This document shows positions 1 through 4,598 of a DNA stretch of 6,683 nucleotides, in pieces. Origin of the DNA: Candidatus Parcubacteria bacterium (lineage in GTDB: Bacteria; Patescibacteriota; Minisyncoccia; Phycocordibacterales; Phycocordibacteraceae); NCBI GenBank assembly GCA_027310925.1, contig DAICZX010000069.1, positions 1 to 6,683 of the forward strand. Reading direction: 5' to 3'. The number at the start of each line of letters is the position of its first letter. Position 1 is the first letter of the stretch. The translations under genes and the position numbers were made by a program. The notes under the pieces are model-generated. The model saw nothing but the letters and a program-made list of their open reading frames with translations, was not told where the DNA came from and did not search any database.

Positions 1-296
1 CTTTCTATGGTGCAAACTATATTCGTGACGCTGCAGGCATTACTTATGTGGATACACTTTCGCGTTGCCAGGCTGCCCTTACACCTCCTACAAATGTTTC
101 TGGTGCCTGCCAAAGTTTTTTGATAAAATATTTGAATTATAATGGCTGTGTTGATGCTCATCAGAGTGATGCCGATTTCGAAGGTAATACCTGGCGCGTA
201 TATCTTGGTCGAACAAACTCGATGTGGCGCACTCAGAATGAGGTTGTGAAACTTCTTGATGCAAATGGTAAAACAGTCGATGCGTTCAGTTACTAG
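1..296 (+). CDS. Lamin-tail-domain-like protein, C-terminal part (5' truncated)
   Basis: The reading frame is open from the window edge (first full codon at 3) to a TAG at 294-296, giving the last 97 residues of a longer protein. The only internal start-like codon near the edge is a GTG at 48, in the middle of a continuous frame, so the gene must begin upstream. The end of the protein, with a W-R-x-x-N-x-V-x-L-L-D-A-N-G-K core followed by V-D-x-F-S-Y, resembles the final beta strands of lamin tail domains (LTD, PF00932). In bacteria these immunoglobulin-like modules usually sit at the end of exported or surface proteins, often beside a hydrolase domain. Three cysteines lie upstream of the LTD-like end. 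No catalytic domain is visible in this fragment, so the role of the whole protein cannot be told. The family assignment rests on pattern memory, not a search. Confidence 0.6.
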   Translation, partial: FYGANYIRDAAGITYVDTLSRCQAALTPPTNVSGACQSFLIKYLNYNGCVDAHQSDADFEGNTWRVYLGRTNSMWRTQNEVVKLLDANGKTVDAFSY

Positions 297-331
297 AAAA
301 AAGTTGTGAAAAGAGGTACGTTATAAAAGTT

Positions 332-404
332 GCGCCCATAGCTCAGCTGGTAGAGCAGCTCCCTTTTAAGGAGAAGGTCGCAGGTTCGATCCCTGCTGGG
401 CGCA
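332..404 (+). tRNA. tRNA-Lys, anticodon UUU
   Basis: A full 73-nt cloverleaf can be drawn. The 7-bp acceptor stem is GCGCCCA (332-338) with TGGGCGC (397-403), all Watson-Crick, followed by discriminator A404. The D stem is GCTC (341-344) with GAGC (353-356). The anticodon stem is 358-362 with 370-374, where the outermost pair (27-43) is a G-A mismatch. The loop CTTTTAA (363-369) carries anticodon TTT and A37. The T arm is GCAGG, TTCGATC, CCTGC (380-396). CCA is not encoded (405-407 is CAG), so a CCA-adding enzyme is needed. Lys(UUU) reads AAA and AAG and is a substrate of t6A37 synthesis, to which the tsaE gene further along contributes. It lies 35 nt after the lamin-tail gene. An AT-rich TATAAA at 322-327 is too close to act clearly as its promoter, so it may be co-transcribed. 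Confidence 0.97.
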
Positions 405-482
405 CAGCAGTCAAAGGCAATATTTCAAACCGTTTGACCCTATAAATTAGAGGTGATATTGGCTCGGTACTTTGTTGATGTG

Positions 483-506
483 AAAGCCGCGAAATCGCGT
501 GGCTTT
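483..506. terminator. Probable bidirectional terminator hairpin
   Basis: A 9-bp stem pairs AAAGCCGCG (483-491) with CGTGGCTTT (498-506), including one G-U pair, around a 6-nt loop. Read on the plus strand it ends in TTTGTGTT; read on the minus strand it ends in TTTCAC. It sits between the plus-strand tRNA-Lys and the minus-strand holA-like gene, which converge, so it could end transcripts from both sides. The U-tracts are short, so efficiency may be modest. A 13-nt odd palindrome at 425-437 (TCAAAC, C, GTTTGA) just after the tRNA is a second weak hairpin. Confidence 0.5.
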
Positions 507-529
507 GTGTTGACTGGCTAATTCTCGAA

Positions 530-546
530 TGCAATCTAAGATTGCA
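530..546. repeat. Perfect 17-nt palindrome in convergent intergenic region
   Basis: TGCAATCT (530-537) and AGATTGCA (539-546) are exact inverted copies around a single A at 538. No T-run follows on either strand, so it is not a standard terminator. It lies 37 nt beyond the stop codon of the holA-like gene and could be a protein-binding site or a transcript-end stabilising hairpin. No function can be assigned. Confidence 0.5.
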
Positions 547-583
547 GCCCTTGAGTGTCACCATGAGTTTTGAGAAATTTAAA

Positions 584-1279
584 CTATATAGAAAGTGCAA
601 AACGCTCAAGAGAGCGAGAAAGATCGAGACCTCCGTGACGAGAATTTTGAAGAAGTGCAATAAGTGTGAGTGATAGCTGTCGCGATTCTGATGACCCCCA
701 TGCATGGTTACCATTTTCCATGAAATCACGCGCCTTCCAATGCAAAAACCCATGCAACATTTCTGGTGCATCGCCTGCACGAAGTGCTCGATTGACCTCA
801 AGCCAGAGTCTTTCGCGTGAACGCGCCATGAGCGCGTTCACTAAATCTTTGTTGAACCCACGCGAAGAAACGTGTACAGAAATCTTGTCGTTGTATATGT
901 ATTCAACTTTCGCTTTCGCCGCAAACTTTTTCGCTTTCGCCGCCGCGAGGCGTGGCGCGAGAATGACAATCGCATTATCAGAAGCGGCGAGATTTTCAAG
1001 ATACCCTTCAAGCAGACTGTCTGACACTTCCCTCTCATTGCCCTCTTCCTCCTCACCAATTGCATGGCGGCTTGAAAACGGATCATCAATCAATATTAAA
1101 AGTCGCCTTACAAAAAGACCTCCTGAGAGGATCGCATCTTCGAGCGTCGCGTGTGTAAGCTCTTCGCGTGTGAGACGGACGTACGCGAGATTTGGTTCCT
1201 TTGTGCGTGCCTTCACGATCCATTCAAATGCTTTCGCTCGTGTTTTTTCAAGATCAGAACCGTGGAAGAAATAGATCAT
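584..1279 (-). CDS. holA: Short DNA polymerase III delta-subunit-like protein (clamp loader)
   Basis: The product has 231 residues. It starts with I-Y-F-F-H-G-S-D and a following helix, matching the N-terminal beta strand and turn of HolA/delta proteins. It continues with a segment I-L-S-G-G-L-F-x-R-R-L-L-I-L-I-D-D (about 50-67) like the delta 'F-x-x-x-R-x-V-x-V' region, then a long-helix region and V-I-L-A-P (about 104-108). Residues 140 to 190 resemble the delta segment F-x-L-x-D-A-L ... A-L-R-A-G-x-x-P-E-x-L-H-G-x-L-H-W-K-x-R-D, and the last 40 residues look like the helical collar. No P-loop is present, as expected for delta, which opens the sliding clamp but does not hydrolyse ATP. Typical HolA has about 340 residues, so this is a reduced form. 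The ATG at 1279 follows a TATACT box by 6 nt with no Shine-Dalgarno site. The large plus-strand frame opposite is a shadow. Function is inferred from fold-like pattern only. Confidence 0.62.
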   Translation of the reverse strand: MIYFFHGSDLEKTRAKAFEWIVKARTKEPNLAYVRLTREELTHATLEDAILSGGLFVRRLLILIDDPFSSRHAIGEEEEGNEREVSDSLLEGYLENLAASDNAIVILAPRLAAAKAKKFAAKAKVEYIYNDKISVHVSSRGFNKDLVNALMARSRERLWLEVNRALRAGDAPEMLHGFLHWKARDFMENGNHAWGSSESRQLSLTLIALLQNSRHGGLDLSRSLERFALSI

Positions 1280-1285
1280 CCGCTA

Positions 1286-1291
1286 AGTATA
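1286..1291 (-). promoter_or_regulatory. Putative -10 box of the holA-like gene
   Basis: On the minus strand TATACT (5 of 6 matches to TATAAT) ends 6 nt before the ATG at 1279. It lies between the upstream terminator (1306-1331) and the gene, so the gene needs a promoter here. No TTGACA-like -35 is seen at the right distance. Transcription from this box would start at or within a base or two of the start codon, giving a leaderless mRNA. Confidence 0.45.
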
Positions 1292-1305
1292 CTGCGCAAT
1301 AGAAA

Positions 1306-1331
1306 AGGCGCCCATACACAAACGGGCGCCT
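1306..1331 (-). terminator. Strong intrinsic terminator after the tsaE-polA-small ORF unit
   Basis: A GC-rich 8-bp stem pairs 1306-1313 with 1324-1331 (core GGCGCCC and GGGCGCC) around a 10-nt loop. On the minus strand it is followed by TTTTCTATT, a good U-tract. It begins 20 nt after the stop codon of the 56-codon gene, which fits termination of that transcript. The plus-strand reading (TCTTTAT tail) could also stop read-through from the other side. Confidence 0.85.
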
Positions 1332-1351
1332 CTTTATCGTCCCATATCATA

Positions 1352-1522
1352 CTAATCAAGTTTCCTTTTGTTAAACTGAAATCTTTGTCTGCGGCCACTG
1401 CTATCTTTAATGACCGCATACAAAAATACTGGTATAAAAACCAGTACTACCGGTGGATAGTCTATAATGACATACCCACTGATGAATGTGCTTATAACCA
1501 TAAGCACAAATAAACCTCTCAT
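1352..1522 (-). CDS. Small two-helix membrane protein, 56 aa, unknown function
   Basis: On the minus strand an ATG at 1522 opens a 56-codon frame ending in TAG at 1352-1354. A near-perfect Shine-Dalgarno sequence AAGGAGG (1533-1527) sits 4 nt before the ATG, the best in the window, and an intrinsic terminator follows 20 nt after the stop. These flanks make a real gene likely although the frame is short. The protein begins MRGLFVLM. Residues 4-20 and about 25-38 are two hydrophobic stretches (L, V, I, F rich) separated by D-Y-P-P, a tight turn typical of a helical hairpin. The last 13 residues (from 44) are strongly basic with R-R-x-R and K-R-K. The positive-inside rule predicts both ends in the cytoplasm, with the basic tail free to touch nucleic acid, ribosome or membrane lipid. 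It follows polA by 83 nt and is probably co-transcribed. No family was recognised. Confidence 0.72.
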   Translation of the reverse strand: MRGLFVLMVISTFISGYVIIDYPPVVLVFIPVFLYAVIKDSSGRRQRFQFNKRKLD

Positions 1523-1525
1523 AAA

Positions 1526-1549
1526 CCCTCCTTTTCACTCGACGAGTGA
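1526..1549 (-). promoter_or_regulatory. Shine-Dalgarno site flanked by palindrome, small membrane-protein gene
   Basis: The Shine-Dalgarno run AAGGAGGG occupies 1533-1526 on the minus strand. Directly before it lies an exact odd palindrome TCACTCG, A, CGAGTGA (plus strand 1535-1549, centre 1542). The 1-nt centre means that as RNA it would form a shorter hairpin with an open loop. It could be an operator or a leader hairpin that affects access to the ribosome site. No promoter is clear in the 83 nt between polA and this gene; a TTGAAT near 1580 lacks a convincing partner -10. Confidence 0.4.
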
Positions 1550-1605
1550 GTAGGTTAAGTTAAACTTTAAACTCTAATTCAATCATACCATGAAAATGGT
1601 GTGAA

Positions 1606-4008
1606 TTACACGGTGCTCATAGCACCCCAGTTTGGTCCGGATTTTATCACTGCAACGATGGGTACACCATGCGTCTCTTTGTTTGAAAGAACGGATTCCA
1701 TTATTCCCTTGATACGCGCACTAAGCTCGGTTACGTGCGTGGTGCGGACTTCGTATACGAGCTCATCGTGCACCTGCAACAATAAGTGCGCATCTTCACT
1801 TTTACCTCCCTTCTCAAGCATTTCATCCACGCGCACCATCGCAAGTTTAATAATATCTGCCTGTGTACCTTGAATAGGTGCATTGATCGCCATGCGCTCG
1901 GCCTGTGCCCGTACGTACGGCAAAGATGATTTCATTTCTGGAAACTGACGACGGCGACCAAAGAGTGTCTCAGTATAGCCGTGTTTGCGCGCAAAACCGC
2001 GCGTGCTCTCAAGATATTCCGAGAGCATTTTAAACGTGAAGAAATAATTTTCGAGAAATTGATGTGCTTCAGCGGTAGTCGTGCCGAGCTGCGTTCGAAG
2101 CGCGTTCACTCCCATACCGTAGAGGATGCCAAAATTAATTACTTTCGCCCGTCGCCGCATTTCAAAATCGATTGCTTCCGGAGTAACATGGAATACTTGT
2201 GCCGCCACTTCTTTATGCACATCACGACCATCTCTAAATATCGCACAAAGCTTCTCATCACCAGAAAGAATTGCTGCAAGGCGTAGTTCTATCTGGGAAT
2301 AGTCGAGTGATACGAGTGTGAAACCATATGGAGCTATAAACGCATGACGTATCGCTCGTCCGCGCTCAGAATGTAGTGGGATGTTCTGAAGATTGGGATT
2401 CTGGCTTGCCATACGTCCAGTAGTTGTGCCCGTCTGGAGAAATTCAGCATGTAAACGCTTGCCCGTGTCGAGTAAAGATGCGAGGCTCTCGATATAGGTC
2501 GAGAGGAGTTTCTTCAGCTCGCGGTACTCCAAGATATCGTTAACAATTGGATGTCCGTCACGAATTTTCTCGAGCTCACTCTCGCGTGTCGAACGTTGGC
2601 CACCCGCCGTTTTCTTGTGCCGTTCGGGAATAATATTCAACTCATCAAAAAGTACCTCGCCAAGTTGTTTTGGTGAACTGACATTAAATTCATGTCCAGC
2701 GGATTCGTAGATCTTTTTCTCGATTAATAAAAGTTCAGCACGGTATTTTATGGCAAGACCATTCAGTACGTTTGGATCTATAAGAACCCCGTGCGTTTCC
2801 ATCTTGTGTACAACTGAAATAAGCGGCATCTCTATTTGTTCATATACCTCACGCACCTTCTTCAGGGTGGATAATTGTTTCTCAAGTTCTGTGCGAGCGG
2901 CAGCAAAAGTATTTTTTTTTGTAAACGCAAGAATGTCGTCAAGCGATGGGTTGGTAAATTCAGATGAGATAAGCCAGAGCATGATTTGCGCTTCTGCAAA
3001 GAGATTTGGTGGAATTTCTTCTGGCACGGGCTTTAGCACTTCAGTGCTATCTGGTTCAGAATGTGTAGCACTATTACCCGAGGATTTGTTGAGAACACTG
3101 CGAGCCCGCTCTCGCAATGATCGAAAACCAAATTCGTCTAAAAGCGCCAGCACCTTCTTCATATCAATGTTTTTACGCCACATGTGCTCAGGTAACGCGA
3201 AAGCAATTGGCGCATCGAGACGTATTGTCGCGAGTGATTTTGAAAAATGTGCGTCTTCTTCATGAGCCCTTAAGAGCCCGATCATGCGTGTTTTTATCCC
3301 CTTTTTAATAAATACTGTTTCGTCTTTCTTAAGAATTGCGTATATTTTTTCTATGGATCCGAAGTTCTTTATTAGTTCCGTTGCAGTCTTCTCACCGATA
3401 CCAGGAATGCCCTTTATATTGTCAGATGGATCTCCTCGAAGACCCTTCCAATCTGGGATAAGAGTGGGAGGAAAACCAAATCGTTCAATGACGGCCTTCT
3501 CATCATACAAAATCGTGTCATTAATACCCTTCTTCAATGTATACACACGCACGCGCTCATCGTCGATGAGTTGTAGGGTATCCATATCACCCGATGCAAT
3601 GATAACGTCAATGTTCCTTTCATTCTTAAGTTCATATGCAATGGTGCCAAGAATATCATCTGCTTCAAACCCCTCTCGTTCATAGATGGGAATTGAAAAC
3701 GCCTCGAAAAATCTACGCGACTCTTGGAGCTGCTGCGCAAGTGCATCGTCAATTTTCATGCGTGTCGCTTTATAGTCCGCATATGCTTCATGGCGGATAG
3801 TTGGTTTCGGTAAGTCATAACAGGCGGCTATATAGTCCGGCGCAAGATCAGTGATAATTTTGAGCAACATTGCAACAAGGCCATATAGCGCCCCCGTTGG
3901 AACTCCTGTGGGGCCAGTAAATTCTGGGAGAGCATGATACGCGCGATGGATAATCGCATGTGTATCAAGCAGCACAATCCGTTTCTTCGCGATAACTTTT
4001 TTAGGCAT
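1606..4008 (-). CDS. polA: DNA polymerase I: 5' nuclease plus polymerase, no proofreading domain
   Basis: The 800-residue product fills gaps and removes primers in replication and repair. The N-terminal 5' nuclease shows its acidic metal ligands: D15, D65 (Y-D), E115-A-D-D, D141/D143 (S-G-D-M-D), D193/D196 (G-D-P-S-D-N), then the helix-hairpin-helix G-I-P-G-I-G-E-K (200-207). The polymerase half has T-G-R-M ... N-P-N-L-Q-N-I-P (531-544), motif A with D569 (L-D-Y-S-Q-I-E-L-R), the O helix (R618 to Y630, with K622 and F626) and motif C with H747-D748-E749. The stretch between, about 300-395, is far shorter than the roughly 195-residue 3'-5' exonuclease of E. coli Pol I and shows none of its acidic motifs, so proofreading is absent. 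The ATG at 4008 is chosen because it overlaps the tsaE stop by 8 nt (ATGCCTAA), typical of coupled translation. An in-frame ATG at 4029 would add 7 residues. Neither has a Shine-Dalgarno site. Confidence 0.97.
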   Translation of the reverse strand: MPKKVIAKKRIVLLDTHAIIHRAYHALPEFTGPTGVPTGALYGLVAMLLKIITDLAPDYIAACYDLPKPTIRHEAYADYKATRMKIDDALAQQLQESRRFFEAFSIPIYEREGFEADDILGTIAYELKNERNIDVIIASGDMDTLQLIDDERVRVYTLKKGINDTILYDEKAVIERFGFPPTLIPDWKGLRGDPSDNIKGIPGIGEKTATELIKNFGSIEKIYAILKKDETVFIKKGIKTRMIGLLRAHEEDAHFSKSLATIRLDAPIAFALPEHMWRKNIDMKKVLALLDEFGFRSLRERARSVLNKSSGNSATHSEPDSTEVLKPVPEEIPPNLFAEAQIMLWLISSEFTNPSLDDILAFTKKNTFAAARTELEKQLSTLKKVREVYEQIEMPLISVVHKMETHGVLIDPNVLNGLAIKYRAELLLIEKKIYESAGHEFNVSSPKQLGEVLFDELNIIPERHKKTAGGQRSTRESELEKIRDGHPIVNDILEYRELKKLLSTYIESLASLLDTGKRLHAEFLQTGTTTGRMASQNPNLQNIPLHSERGRAIRHAFIAPYGFTLVSLDYSQIELRLAAILSGDEKLCAIFRDGRDVHKEVAAQVFHVTPEAIDFEMRRRAKVINFGILYGMGVNALRTQLGTTTAEAHQFLENYFFTFKMLSEYLESTRGFARKHGYTETLFGRRRQFPEMKSSLPYVRAQAERMAINAPIQGTQADIIKLAMVRVDEMLEKGGKSEDAHLLLQVHDELVYEVRTTHVTELSARIKGIMESVLSNKETHGVPIVAVIKSGPNWGAMSTV

Positions 4009-4438
4009 ATGAGATTTTACGTGAACCATCGGGAAGTACCGTAAAGGAAACTTTTGTGGTGGGAATAGGTAGCGCGCTAGCTACTTTCTCTGGCCATTCA
4101 AATAGAATGAGATTATCCGTGTCCCGCATACGTTCACTAAATTCTAGTGCAACGAGCTCACTCTTATTCAGGAGCCGATAGGCATCTATGTGCACAAGAC
4201 GCTTGAACGGTCGCCCATTTGGAAGCGGGTAGATTTTTTCTAGTACGAATGTGGGGCTATTCACAATCTCTTTGATCCCGAGTGTTCGTGCAACTGCTTT
4301 AACAAAAGAGGTCTTTCCGACTCCAAGCTCACCGGACAGCGTCACAAGAACCGCACTTTGTTTGTTTTTTATGATCGCTTCGGCGAAGCGCGTCGCCTCC
4401 TTCTCAAATTCCACAAGCGTTCGAACTAATTTTTTCAT
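4001..4438 (-). CDS. tsaE: tRNA t6A37 biosynthesis ATPase TsaE
   Basis: The 145-residue product matches TsaE (YjeE), the ATPase that supports TsaB-TsaD in transferring threonylcarbamoyl to A37 of ANN-reading tRNAs. Visible motifs are the Walker A G-E-L-G-V-G-K-T (36-43), the conserved V-N-S-P-T-F-V-L (59-66), H-I-D-A-Y-R-L (83-89) and the F-E-W-P-E-K segment (113-118), which together are specific to this family. Length is normal. The gene starts at an ATG 8 nt after a TACAAT box and has no Shine-Dalgarno site, so a leaderless mRNA is likely. Its last codons overlap the start of polA, so the two are co-transcribed and probably coupled. The tRNA-Lys(UUU) in this window is one expected substrate of the pathway. 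The partners tsaB, tsaC and tsaD are not in view. Confidence 0.96.
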   Translation of the reverse strand: MKKLVRTLVEFEKEATRFAEAIIKNKQSAVLVTLSGELGVGKTSFVKAVARTLGIKEIVNSPTFVLEKIYPLPNGRPFKRLVHIDAYRLLNKSELVALEFSERMRDTDNLILFEWPEKVASALPIPTTKVSFTVLPDGSRKISYA

Positions 4439-4446
4439 GACAGTAT

Positions 4447-4452
4447 ATTGTA
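4447..4452 (-). promoter_or_regulatory. Putative -10 box of tsaE-polA unit
   Basis: On the minus strand TACAAT (5 of 6 to TATAAT) ends 8 nt before the tsaE ATG, placing the transcript start at or next to the start codon. No consensus -35 is present; the position where it would lie overlaps a 10-nt palindrome AAGCGCGCTT (4466-4475), which could instead be a regulator site. Confidence 0.55.
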
Positions 4453-4535
4453 CCGCTGAAAATAAAAGCGCGCTTACTTTAGATAATGGGATTTGCTTGA
4501 GGGAGTCTTAATAAATAGGCAAAGTAAGAATAGCT

Positions 4536-4553
4536 ACCATTTTAATAAATGGT
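4536..4553. repeat. Inverted repeat in the divergent tsaE/pilB promoter region
   Basis: ACCATTT (4536-4542) and AAATGGT (4547-4553) are perfect inverted copies around TAAT. The element lies about 30 to 50 nt upstream of the pilB -10 box and about 85 nt upstream of the tsaE -10 box, on both sides intergenic. Position and symmetry suit an operator or activator site for pilB, but no regulator is known here. No U-tract of note follows, so a terminator is unlikely. Confidence 0.4.
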
Positions 4554-4581
4554 CTGGAGTGTCCCAGGATTTACAAGTCGA

Positions 4582-4590
4582 TGCTATTAT
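4582..4590 (+). promoter_or_regulatory. Extended -10 promoter of pilB
   Basis: TG-C-TATTAT (TG at 4582-4583, hexamer 4585-4590) is an extended -10 element, a type that can work without a -35, and no good -35 is seen. The hexamer ends 8 nt before the ATG at 4599, the same spacing as at tsaE, so pilB mRNA is probably leaderless. This argues against the in-frame ATG at 4581, which lies within the promoter itself. Confidence 0.6.
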
Positions 4591-4598
4591 ATATCTAT

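Noticed and set aside
343..801. Minus-strand open frame of 152 codons overlapping the tRNA-Lys gene
   Set aside because: Its C-terminal wording (R-P-A-G-I-E-P-A-T-F-S-L) is the familiar false protein made by translating the antisense of a tRNA. It also overlaps the end of the holA-like gene in another frame.
666..1274. Plus-strand open frame of 202 codons opposite the holA-like gene
   Set aside because: It has serine- and arginine-rich composition typical of an antisense shadow, no ribosome site, and lies entirely opposite a better supported gene.
1307..1330. Shared word GCGCCCATA between the tRNA-Lys acceptor end (332-340) and the terminator (1308-1316)
   Set aside because: It suggested a tRNA remnant, but nothing else of a tRNA is present and a GC-rich terminator stem explains it.
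1584..1603. Hairpin with GAAA loop (CATACCAT / ATGGTGTG) just after polA
   Set aside because: It pairs well only when read on the plus strand, which has no gene here, and has no U-tract on the minus strand, so it is not a polA terminator.
4009..4029. Longer polA start at 4029
   Set aside because: It would extend the overlap with tsaE to 29 nt without a Shine-Dalgarno site; the ATG at 4008 gives the usual short overlap. It cannot be excluded.
4581..4598. Upstream in-frame ATG of pilB
   Set aside because: The ATG lies inside the extended -10 box, so the transcript would begin after it. The ATG at 4599 has the same spacing to its -10 as tsaE.
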